Below are positions 1 through 37,467 of a stretch of DNA of 64,000 nt, one piece after another; the stretch's first letter is position 1, and every line of letters begins with the position of its first letter. Position numbers and translations under genes: made by a program. Under the pieces are notes generated by a model, which was given only the letters and a program-made list of their open reading frames with translations, searched no databases and was not told where the DNA came from. Where the stretch lies: positions 36,803,059 through 36,867,058 of the forward strand of contig NC_066313.1 in assembly GCF_022539315.1 (NCBI RefSeq), in the 5' to 3' direction. This DNA is from Serinus canaria (lineage: Eukaryota > Chordata > Aves > Passeriformes > Fringillidae).

Positions 1-1172
1 AAAAAACATTCATGGTTCTTTGAGGCCTGGTGGAATAAATATGTGTGTTCCTTATGTCTTGTGCTGTGTGTAGGGTACAGAAATAGAGGTAATGGTATCA
101 ACAGCAAGCCTAATAGCTTGTGGTTACGTTAAAATACAAATTCAGAAGGTGCTTGATTGCAGACTTCAGGTGGTGTCCAGCAGCCAACTTATTTTCCAGC
201 CAAACTGGGCCCTGACACTGAGGTACCACGTGGTCTGGGTTGAGTCTCTTTAGCAAGATCCGTGTATACATTTCAGAACTTTGGCATCAGGGCTGAGAAG
301 TGGCTCAGCCTGTGCAGAGTGAGATTTTGCCTGGGGCTGCTTCCCCTGGCTGAGGCTTCAAGGGCTGCCTGTGCAGTGGATGGAGAAATGGAGATGGGTT
401 GGGTGAGGGACTCTGCAGGCATACCCTCACTGCTGAGACATCCTCCTGGATTATCTTCCAGCCACTGCAAATTATGATTTGGGTGTATTAAAGAGCTGGC
501 TGCTGACAGCAAGCCTAGCTCACAAGCAGATCCACTACCAGCTCACTGCTTATTTTCCTTGATATAAGTGTGGTGAGTGATAGATGCCCTTAATTGGGGA
601 GTGACACAATGAGGTCTCCCAGTGGAGGACGGCTTTCATGGCTCACTGTGATTGAATGGGACTGTGCCTCCAGCAGTTTTGCAGCAGCACTTCCTATTCC
701 ACTTGCTGAAGCCACTCAGGGATGCTGCTTTGCTCACTTCACTTCCTCTTGCCTCCCAACTCAGCTGATCCACTGGTCTTTCTCTGAGCAGGGAGTGGTG
801 TTCAGAGGGTGAGTAATGCATCCCTTGTGTTTTCTTCAAACCTGCCAGCTTATGCTTCTCAGCCGTGGTGTTTGTGGGAAGGGGAGGCAGGGAGAGGTTG
901 GTGGCTGCTGAAGTATTAGCTGCACACCTAGGCAAAAATGCTGGTTTTGAGTCAGTGCTTCCTTTGTGCAACCATACCAGACACGTACGTCTCTGTTGAG
1001 AGAAGGCGAGGAGACAATTTACCCAGGCTCTGCTGCGATTGTTGGCATTTAGGAGTCGTGACTGTCCAGTTAGAACACTATTAATAAACCATGCAGTCAC
1101 TAGGTGAAAGCTCCTGTAAGCATTTCGAGGGCGTGCGGCTCTAACACTTCCCCCATGTGTGTTTTCCCACAG
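1..1172 (+). other. AMOTL1: AMOTL1 intron (3' part of one that begins outside the window)
   Basis: No exon or repeat recognised. Open frames here on both strands have no family signature and lack paired splice sites in a compatible phase. Confidence 0.7.
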
Positions 1173-27925
<26,753 letters not shown>

Positions 27926-30285
27926 GCAGAGGACAGCATCTCTGGGGTTTTGTGTGTGTACAGACAGGCCCAAGATGGTCCTCGGTGTGCCAACCTTGAA
28001 AACTAACCCTGAGAGTCTGAAAAAAGACAAAGTTTATTCCCAAACTGAAGCTAGAGTCTGACAAGTTGAGACTTTTTCACCAGGCGAGAAGTCAAGAGCA
28101 CTGAAGAGGAGTGATGAAATGAACGTCTGACATTTTCTGAACAGAAAGGGTTGTTGAAAATGGAAAGTGGTGTGAGAAGGGGACTGTTGAGGAAAAAGGA
28201 AACTGTGTTTTCTGGCATAAAGAGAAAGTAGTGAAGTTACAGACTGGTTGCACGCTGCTGCTCTGTTTTCCTGCCTCTGCAACCAGGACAGGGAGTGAAA
28301 TCCTGTCTCTTTGGAGGCCAGAGAAAGTTTCTGAATAATCCAGGAAAAACTGCATCTTCCTCAGTATCAATGCATTTCTCAGAGGTTTCAGTCTCAAAAT
28401 TTTCACTTCTTGATTTTTGTGAATAATTGGTCTGTAGATGTACACGGCAGGTTCTTGTAAGTATTTGTTTGAAGTGGCATTGGTGTGGCTTTCCTGGGCA
28501 GGCAGGTCAGGTGCCTCTTTCCTGGCTGAACAAGTATTTCTCTTGGAGCTGAATTTACAGTACAAATATTCATGTCTGGCAACCTCAGCGCTTGCTGAGA
28601 CTTCTTTTTTTGATAGGAGCAGTTGTTGGCTGGAATTCTGGTGGATGAATGTAGAAGGGGGAGTGGGGGACCCTGCTGAAGCAAACCCTGTTGTAACCAT
28701 AGGAAAGTTTCAGGAGGGAAAGTTGGGGTAGGATCCCAACAGCTCCCTAAAGAGCTGTGAGTTATAGAGTTCCCTCAGAGGGGAGCTGTATGGGTTTGTT
28801 TTTAGAGGAGTTAAGCTGGGTTGCCATGTGAGATCAGAAGATACCTCTTTCTGGGCACTACTTCATCATATTTGAAGAATCAGTGTATTTGTGGTAAGAA
28901 CAAGATTTTTCCTTACTTTCAATTCTTACAGCCAAATCCTAGCTTCTTTGAGCACCAAACCTGCTGTTCCAGCTGATGTTGGACTAGACATTAAGGAGTG
29001 CAGGAGCAGGTGGGGAAGGGTTTAACTGCAAAGCAGTACGTGAGCATCATGTGTTTTCTGTGCTGAGCTGTGGTTTCTTTTCACCTTATTTTACCCAGGG
29101 TGGAACATTTCTTATTTTCAGCTTTGTCCCTGAATTCAGTAAGAGGCAGCCAGCTCACCCGCTGTGTTACTCGTGGCTTCATGCACTGCACATGCCGGTG
29201 GGGAAATTTTCCTCTGCGAGGCTTTTCTGTATTGGCTTTGCAGTTCCTGAGCCTTGTGGTGCACTTTAAGGAGAGCTTGGCCTTGGGAAAAGGAGGGATG
29301 GGATCTAATGTGAAGCTGCCCAGAGTGGAAAAGTGATGGGTGCTAGAAGTAATCGTGCACTCAGGGCTGGCTCAAGGTCACCTCTTCCCATAGGTGACAA
29401 ATCAGAGCCCTTGACTGTTGAGGACACCAGGCATTTTAAGCTCTGCTTTTGCCAAAAAACTGTAGCCCTTGTGAACTCAAAGCCTTCACAGGCCAGAGCC
29501 TTGTGCTCAGTACTGCCTGGCTGATACCTTTTGTTTTTAAAAAGAACAGAATTGCTATGTTAAAGCTATGCACTTAGTTTTGCGTGTACCTAGAATTAGA
29601 CGTTTGTCACTCTCTTTCTGAGTTTCGCACTTGTTAAACAAAGTAGTAGTAGGTAGGTTGTGCAGGAAGAAAACCGTGTGTTTCAAGTATTAGCAGCTTT
29701 GCATTGTGAAACCAAAGGTGTAAAACCTTTGGAAGATGTTATACAGCTTAATATATGCCTTGTAAGATAATTTTTTTTCTTCTAAAGTTAATTTAAACGT
29801 TGTAATTGTTTGCATAAAAGCCGGGACCGCGTGTGACATCACCACTGACCCACTTCTGTGGCCCTTCCTCAAGCATCTGTGGTAGGAATGGGGCAGGAGA
29901 AAGACAAATCAAGGGAATGCAAGTAAAATGTTGGTGAATTTTTAATTGCATCACTTTTTGTCCAAGAAATAAGGATACCCAGGTGCTTGGAAGTCCCTAA
30001 GCATTTTGTTACCAGCTGTAATATTTCTTTTGCTGAAACTCTTCAGTAAGTTGTGTGCAGGCAGACAGTGAGGCATCCAAGAGAAACAGTGCTGGATCAG
30101 CACGGATCAGCTCTCAGTTATGTTTGGTAGTGGTTCAGCTCGATTTCTCCAAGTCAGCTATAGTACAGCACTCCTCCTTGGGGAGACCACAGTCTCTCAG
30201 TTTTCTGCTGTCCAAAGCTGGCTTTACACTTGATGCTGCCCCAGATATAGGAAACTGTTAGAGACAGTGTTTATGCAACAGCTCA

Positions 30286-30291
30286 AATAAA
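30286..30291 (+). terminator. AMOTL1: Possible proximal AMOTL1 polyadenylation signal AATAAA
   Basis: A canonical hexamer about 2.36 kb after the stop codon. The following 40 bases are only modestly T-rich, so it looks weaker than the distal signal. Confidence 0.35.
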
Positions 30292-30740
30292 CCAAATTCT
30301 CACCAATTCTCTTGAACTCAAGAGATGTTAGTTTTCCTGGAGAGAAGGTCTGGAGGAGTGGTGTGTCTCCCTCCAGCCCAAGCACTAGCAGGACTTGGGT
30401 GGAGTACTACTGCCATATGTCAGCCCCGCTGAGCAGAGCGGCCCAGCTCTTATTTGTGCTGGCTTTCCCAGCTCTTTGAACTGTTTTGTGTTTTTGGGAA
30501 ACTGTGCTGTAGCCATTCCAGGTGATGTCAGTGGTAACTAGTTGTAAAATACTGTCATTTTTTATTGTTGTTGGTTGTATAGAGAAGTTTGTGTACAGTG
30601 TTTTACAGCTGGAGAGTTATTTGTACATAGGGGGGGAAATGAAGGATGTTATGTGTCACCCCCAGCAAATGTTGATATTGTTGGTCAGCCAAAGATTTCT
30701 TATTCTTTGCTGTTTAAATTTGTGCCTTACTATTGTAGAT

Positions 30741-30746
30741 AATAAA
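30741..30746 (+). terminator. AMOTL1: AMOTL1 distal polyadenylation signal AATAAA
   Basis: AATAAA followed within 30 bases by T/G-rich sequence (tgtttattttctcactttt). It is preceded by T-rich and UGUA-type sequence, as at a vertebrate cleavage site. Confidence 0.65.
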
Positions 30747-32831
30747 TGTATAAACATGTTTATTTTCTCACTTTTCCAGTGTGAATACATTCAGTCCTCC
30801 AGAAGAAAGAACTTAAAAAAAATTCTTGAGGCTTTGCAAACAATGTGCTAAGACTAAGAGGGGATACCTCAGGGGCTTTAAAGGTTGTATCTTCTCCATT
30901 TTTCACAGGTGTTAATGAAAGGCCCCACAGCAGGTGACACCAGTAGGGGTACATGGGCATGAAATCTGTGGGTCTCCAAGGCAGAGGATCAAACTGTGAG
31001 CTTGCCCAAGCAAGAAGAGCATGATTTTAGAGATGATCAAGAAGAGATATGATTTTAGTGTGATTGTCTTCACTGGAAGGAAATGAGAGGGGAGACTTAA
31101 CGAGATACTTTGGTGAAGATATGGATATTTTTTTAGTCCCATGTTCCTGCTAAGCATAGAACTCCCACTGATTTTTTTTTTTAATTTATTCTTGAGGGTC
31201 TGGGGCTTCTTTATTTGACAGATGTTGGATCAGTGTGAGTGAGGTACCTAAATATCTTTTATATCTAGATGTTCTTGAATTATATACTGTGCTCAATAAG
31301 GAATAAAGATCAGATCCCATTGCATGCTGTAGTGCTGGCAAGGGGAGTGCTCCAGCCTGGTAGAAATATTTTTCCTATGTTTGTTTATGCAACTGAAATA
31401 AATGGGGGGAAGGGAGCAAAAGTGAGCCAAGTGTCTGGCTCTGAGTTAAGGAGGTTTGCTCAGCAGGCTCTCACATGCTCTTGAAAGTGTCTGTTAAAAA
31501 ATTCCTGAATCAGGTCCCAGGGAGCTGCAGGCATGAAAGGCATGAATGCCACTAAGGACCTCTCTCTCCTATGAGTTCTCTGCCTGTCCCAATCTTCTCT
31601 CCCCAGATCCTTGCACAATTGAAAAGAAACGACCTGTCCTGAGCAGGAGTGTGTCAGCAAAGATCCAGGGGGGTTGGAGAAGCTTGAGGAGAAGTTTGCT
31701 GACCCAGATCCCAGCACCCTGTGTTCCTCATGCAAGCACAGGTCGGCCTGACCCATCTGATCACTCCATCTTCAAGATATGGCAGCTGGCAGTATTTTTT
31801 GTGCCAAGAACAAAGTTTGGTGATAGCTGAGATTGTGGCTTTTTGACTTCCTTCAAGTCAAGATCTTTCAGTAAAATTTGGCATATATCTTGTTTTTCAA
31901 GGCCATGGAAGAAAAGGAAACTAACAGAGGCCAAATCAATATCAGGATGGGAAAATCCTCATAGCCAGGTGTGTTCAGGTATAACAAGGCGGGGGCTTAT
32001 TCTACTTTGGGGTTGTGTCTTCACCAGAGATGCTCTGGCCAAAACCAGAATGTCACTGTAACACTGTCTGCAGGTTAAATATATTTTGCACTTTAATGTC
32101 AGGAATAAACATGCAAAGAAGCAAACTTCCAGAGTCAGTTTGATTAAACATTAAAGTCCATTATTCCAAAAGTAAGTAGCAGACCTGCAGTGTGTAAAGA
32201 AAGGGCTCAGAAGAGCTAAAAATATTAGCAAGATTGCCATTTAGAAGCATTCAGAAATCTAGTCCAATCCAAAACTACAAGACCTTTTCAGGATTCACTT
32301 GGATTCAGTGCACTGTGCAGCTGTGTCATCTCTTCTGTGCTGGTTTGTTACCTTTTTCAGGGCTTTTCTCCTCCCATAAACATAAAAACAGCAGTGAGGT
32401 GCATTCTTGGGGAAAAGCTGTGATTTCAGACACCTTTAAATACCCTCTGGGTCTGGACTTAAAGTACATTGCAGTGAAACATGAAAAGTTCAGATCTCAC
32501 TCCCTGGCAGGAAGGATGCTTCCAGGATCCTGCTTGTCATCAGGATCCCCAGTCTGGAGTCTGGATGCAGTCCAACAAACTGGGCTGGTCTTGAGCGTGT
32601 TCCTTGACCACTCTGGGTCAGGTAGGTGAGCCTGAAGGTAGTAACCCCCTCTCTGCAAACCAAAGCAAGTGGGGGAAACAGGGCACAGTGTCCACAGCGC
32701 AGTCTCACCTGAGAAAGGGGTAAAAACACAAGCAGCTGCCATCGTGCCGCTGTGATTAATGTTCATCCAGACCTTAAGCTGCGGCTTCGAAGCCTTGTAA
32801 AACCAAACACGAGTGCCCAGCATTCCTGAGC

Positions 32832-32839
32832 TATAAAAG
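32832..32839 (+). promoter_or_regulatory. TATA-box-like motif TATAAAAG, isolated
   Basis: gctataaaaggcccagg matches the TATA consensus. No open frame or donor site of note follows within a few hundred bases, so a promoter here is only a possibility. Confidence 0.25.
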
Positions 32840-33654
32840 GCCCAGGAATTCATTGACTCGAGGTATGAAGACCACAAGCTATTTTCTTTCATACCGACCA
32901 CTTCAGCTTTAGATGAACAAAATATCAGTGTGCATATTTTCCAGAGTAACCCTGCACGGCCCTGCTGCAGTCCAGAACTCAGTCCTGTGACAGTGCCCTC
33001 CAGTCTGACACAAAGCAGGGCAGCAAGTAAGAGATGAGCCCCAGGTTGTGTTGGTCCCTATCCTGTGAGAGGCTGAAGAGCTGCAGCAAAATTTAGTGCT
33101 GAAAGGGAACTTTTTCCCCCCAGTACCACATGATGAGGCAGCCATGGAGCTTTTGGCAAGCTAAATGTTGGAGGATGGCAGTGCTACCACCTTTCAGGAA
33201 GTCATACTCACACCTGACCTGACCATTGTGATGGCTTCTCCAGCTGCTTGGTGGACTCTTTGACTCCTTGTTCATGGCTCCCCTGGTGCCTGTGTGCCCT
33301 GTGTCTGTCCCCTGCAGAAGCAGGATAGACAGCCAGTGGCCCTCCAGGCATGTGAAGTTTCCTCTAGGACAGCTGGGCTCAGAATGATAAAAAGGGAATG
33401 TGATGGCAAATGACATCCCTCCACAGGTCCCTGGTTTGGGCCTTGATCAGCCCAGGTAGGAAAAATCCAAATCCTGCTGGGAGGAAGCTCCAGGGGGAAG
33501 AAAGGTGTTGTAAGGTGTGAGGAGATGGAGGTCCTCTTGCTTGGCCAGTTACTTGGAACATTTTTAAGATGACCCTTTCTGGTAGGCTTGCTATTAAAAC
33601 TGCAATGCAATTTGGTGTGCAAAAAAGATGCTGCTTGGCATAAATCCTATCCGA

Positions 33655-34060
33655 ATTCATAGAAGGAACCTTAAAGACCACATGTAGTTCCAACACCCCT
33701 GCCCTGGGCAGTGACACCTTCTGTGAGACCAAGTTGCTCAAAGCCCCATCCAACCTGGCCTTGAAGTTTTCCCAGGAAGAGGACGTCCACAACTTCTCTG
33801 GGCAGCCGGTGCCACTATCTCACCACCCTCATGGTGCAGCATTTCCTCCTTATGTCCAATCTAAACTTTTCTTCTTTGAAGCCATCACCCCTTGTCCCAT
33901 CACTACATGACCTTGTAAAAACTCCCTTTCTGGCTTTCTTGTAGCATCCCTCTTGTAGCTCTGGCTTTCATCCTCTCAGTGCACATCCTACCCTGTTCTG
34001 CTGCACCCTCTCACCCTGCTGCCTCCAACATCTTTGTCCAGCTCAACCCTGCCAGAAGCA
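33655..34060 (-). mobile_element. CR1 LINE fragment
   Basis: About 400 bases reading as the reverse complement of the CR1 3' part. It starts attcatagaaggaaccttaa, then ccaacctggccttgaagttt, gtgcagcatttcctccttat and tcaccccttgtcccatcact in the usual CR1 order. Confidence 0.88.
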
Positions 34061-34809
34061 GGCAGTGAAAGCCCAGGCAGTCAGGTTCTCATGTGCCACC
34101 AGTTTTACTGTTCAGTTTTAAGACTGAACAGCTTAGGAGGTAGGAGCTAGCCTCATCTAGGTGCTTGTACAGTGCCTTGCACACTGAGGCCATGTGTGGT
34201 AGCCCCAAATCATACTCTCAAGCTGTAAATAGGGATCTTTGTTGAGGATTATTATTATGCCAGCTCTGTGCACCTCTGCTTTTAAAATGAAATCATTGTA
34301 CACATTCCTCAAGCCTAAATCTGGTGCACAGGTCAGAGCCCTTTCAGTTAAGGTGTTAAATAATCCTCACCACAGGGCTTTTTTTAGATGGCTGAGCCTT
34401 TCTTTTCAGATGCCATGAGTGCCTTATCGTGTTACCCAGATGGCTGTGTGTGCTGGCTCTCCTGCCTGCAGGGCTCTGAAGCCTCACCCGACCCCGAACA
34501 GGACTGCAGCACCAGCCTACATCATCCCTGTCCCCATCCACCTCTCCTGTGCCATTTTCCAGCAGCCATGGGCCAACTCCTGGGCAAAGCCAGCTGGCAC
34601 AAGGCGTCTGCATGGGAACCACTCCCTCTGCTGGCTCATCCTGCCTGCTCTTACCTGGCGCTAAAACTGGGAAGGCTCTGGGTTGGGGGTTTTCATCTGA
34701 AGGGTGAGTTCAACATGTGATGATGATGCTAATACCAGTAGTATAATAGTTACATTAATTATAGTAGCAGCAGTGGTAGATGAAGAGAGAGAGCAAATGG
34801 AATAAGACT

Positions 34810-34925
34810 AAGCCAGACCAGGAGGAACCTGATCTAGTTGAAGATGTCTGCTGTCATTGCATGGGGGCTGGACTAGGGGGATGGCCTTCAAAAATCCATT
34901 GCAATCTAAACCATCCTATGATGAA
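34810..34925 (+). mobile_element. CR1 LINE 3'-end fragment
   Basis: aacctgatctagttgaagat-gtctgctgtcattgcatggg-ggctggactagggggatggc-cttcaaaaatccattgcaat follows the CR1 tail layout. An A-rich stretch (34930-35050) follows directly. Confidence 0.65.
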
Positions 34926-36009
34926 GCTATATATAAAATACAAGAATAGGAATCAGAAAAAGAAAATAAGATAAACAGGAATAAGAACAATAAAAAAATT
35001 GGCTCATTACAGGAAACAATAAAATTAAGAAGAGAAGAAGGAGAGCAAGGAGTATAATAAATCTGGTCACCTCCAGTGGCAGAAGAAGGTTTGAGTACAA
35101 AGAATTTGATTCTAGAGTGAGCTAGACTTTCATGCTAAGAGAAATTTTTCTGTTATCCCCCAGTGACCCCTGGCTGTGGCCAGGCCTGTTCAAATGCAGA
35201 CTTTTCCAGGTAAAAAAGCTCGATCTAAGCACGGGGCTTTGAGCTTGCTGCAAAAAAATGGGATTGTGTGATCATGGGAATGGGGTCTGCATTTGAAAAC
35301 TAGTATATTACATATCCCCTGGGTGTGAAAGTTCTCCGTGCATCATCCAGTTAAAATGTTCAGACCCAAAACAGCTACCACAGACCAGGTTCATTTCAGT
35401 TTTAGAGAGGAATTGCATACACCCCTTTAGAGCAAATATTTCCCAGCACTCAAGAGCCTTCACCCCACCCACGTCAGCTTTCTCCTTGGATCTTTCACCA
35501 GCAGCAAGATTTTTCCCATGTGAAAAACATGCTTGAAGTTGAAAGTAGAAGAGACTTTTCTGAACACAGGAGCTGTCCCTCAGCTCACGGGAGAGAGGGA
35601 TGCCATGTCGAGGCACCCTTCAGGAGCAGCTCCAGGGTTGCACTGTGCCAGGCATTTGTTGGTGGGGCATGCCCTGGGGTCCCAGAGGGTCCAGCAGTCT
35701 TGTGTTGTCATCATATGCAAAAATCATGACCTGATCCCAGCAGAGCTGGCACAGAAGGGTGCTGCAGCCCAGGAGCGCTGGGGCAGTGGCCAGCAGCTGG
35801 GAATGCCTTTGGCAATCTCCTCCTCACCCCACCAGCTCCATGTGTACCTTGTGGGGGACCAGCAGGAAAGTACCATGGAGTCTGCAACCATCACTAAAGT
35901 AATTTATGTGGGCTGTTTTGCTGGATGTATCAAAGTTTTCCCTTAGCAGAGCACCGTAAAAAGAGGGAGAATTGGCAGGGACACGCATCGCTGTGTGCCG
36001 TTTGCTGGG

Positions 36010-36600
36010 CAGAGTGGGACATCGGAGGGCAGAAATATTGTGGTCCTGCCATGATCCTCTTGGCCTGTGCTTTCTAGGCCCAGTATCACTGGAGCTCCAG
36101 GCTCTTTTCCTCTCTCAACCCCTGGAGGAAGCCAAATGCCATTTCACTGCTGGGCCTGAGATGCCCATCACCATGGGTGGTCCAGATTGGAAAGATGTAG
36201 AAGCAGCAATGTTGGGGCCCTGTGGGGATTGCCTTAGCAGGACTTTTCCAGCCCCAGTTTTCCTGGAGCTGTAGGCTCCTTTACTCTCTCAACTCTAACC
36301 CTAACCCTAAACCTAACCCTAGGCCTAAGCCTAAGCCTAAAACTACCCTAATGGCAGCTTGGCACTGTGGCAGAGGTCTTTATTGCCATAGGTATACAGA
36401 TTAAAAAGTGTTGAGCTGGCAATGTAGCACCCTGCCCTGATGCCCTTGCACTGCCATTCCAAGTGCCCTGGAACTGCAGGCTCTGCAGCCATCTGAACCC
36501 TAACCCACGCCCTAATGGTAACTCATTGCTGCTGCTGAGATCCTCATCACCATGGCTGGATTCAAAAAGTGCACAGTGAGCAATCTGGGTACCCTGCTGT
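36010..36600. repeat. Degenerate tandem repeat, about 3 units of 165-215 bases, with telomere-like CCCTAA motifs
   Basis: Three aligned blocks recur: ctggagctccaggctc (36090), ctggagctgtaggctc (36264), ctggaactgcaggctc (36469). After each comes atcaccatggg / attgccatagg / atcaccatggc (36168, 36386, 36548). Between them the second and third units carry (ccctaa)-type hexamers, strongest at 36294-36351 and again at 36496-36515. Confidence 0.75.
36294..36351. repeat. Interstitial telomere-like (CCCTAA)n tract, degenerate
   Basis: About nine hexamer-like units: ctaaccctaaccctaaacct, then aaccctaggcctaagcctaa and so on, with single-base variants (acctaa, gcctaa). Embedded within one unit of the larger tandem repeat. 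Confidence 0.8.
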
Positions 36601-36860
36601 GACAAAAACCCTTCATTTCATGAAAGTAAATAAAATATTGAGATGTCAATGAAAATAATTTCATTATTTTAGCTTCAGTTTGATGCACAACTTCATTTTG
36701 ATTTAATTTTGATAATTTCCTTTCTTCCAATCCCATTCCATTGTTTTCACTTAATTCCTTAACGAAAATTCTTAATTTATTGAAATTATTTATTTGAAAT
36801 TTCAATATTTCATTTCATGAAATAAGTGAAATGAGGAATCAAGAAATGAAGTGAAATGAA
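36600..36860. repeat. AT-rich low-complexity patch built on GAAAT/ATTTC
   Basis: Dense gaaat and atttc words on one strand, with local dyads such as atttcatttcatgaaat. The region could fold back on itself; no gene seen. Confidence 0.6.
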
Positions 36861-37388
36861 AAGAAAGCCAAGGAAATAAAATGCCACAAAATAAAATTGA
36901 AAAAATGTGTTCTGGCCTACTGAATGCTGGATGAAAAAACCTCAAAAGGACCAAGCCCTGAACTCACTCCCCCATTTCCAGAAGCTGGTTTTGCTGAAGA
37001 CCCAGTGCTTGTTCCACTGCATCCTTCATGCTCACACTTCACTGTTCCCATGATTCCTCTGTTTCTGCTGCATTGGCCAAGAAAACTTGTGGGGAGTTTT
37101 TAGCTTCCTGACAAATCTCTTTTCTTGGGAAGAGCAGCTTCTGTGTTAGTCCATAATGATGCCATTCAGCATCAAACCACTCCTTCTATGCCCAGCTTGC
37201 CACCTTGAATTTGGAGCTGATTTCTCAGACACTCAATTATTCACTGTCCCTGCAGATGCCAGGGATGGCTTATCCTACCAGACTCTCTGTACTTGGCAGG
37301 AAAATACACAGCTGATTCTTAGGATGTCCATGATATTAAAAAACCTCTTTGGTTTGTTGTTGTTTTCACTCTAGAAATTGTATTTCAC

Positions 37389-37406
37389 AAAAAAAAAAAA
37401 AAAACC

Positions 37407-37465
<59 letters not shown>
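37389..37465. repeat. A-rich homopolymer tract (A16-CCC-A58)
   Basis: Seventy-seven bases of A interrupted once by CCC. It may be the tail of an old retroposed insertion on the + strand, or an expanded A tract; length in the assembly may be unreliable. Confidence 0.85.

Positions 37466-37467
<2 letters not shown>

Larger units (their letters stand above)
27926..30765 (+). other. AMOTL1: AMOTL1 3' untranslated region (inferred)
   Basis: About 2.8 kb from the stop to a predicted cleavage point 15-25 bases after the AATAAA at 30741. An earlier AATAAA at 30286-30291 could give a shorter form. The open frames in this stretch, including a 202-codon one on the minus strand (28092-28700), have no recognisable domain. 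The true 3' end needs transcript data. Confidence 0.7.

Noticed and set aside
28092..28700. A 202-codon minus-strand open frame in the AMOTL1 3'UTR
   Set aside because: No recognisable domain, no CpG promoter or poly(A) signal in the right place. About one such frame is not surprising among six frames over 64 kb. A protein search would settle it.
33272..33792. Overlapping minus-strand frames of 107-137 codons
   Set aside because: Partly in CR1 sequence and otherwise without conserved motifs or splice sites that join them.
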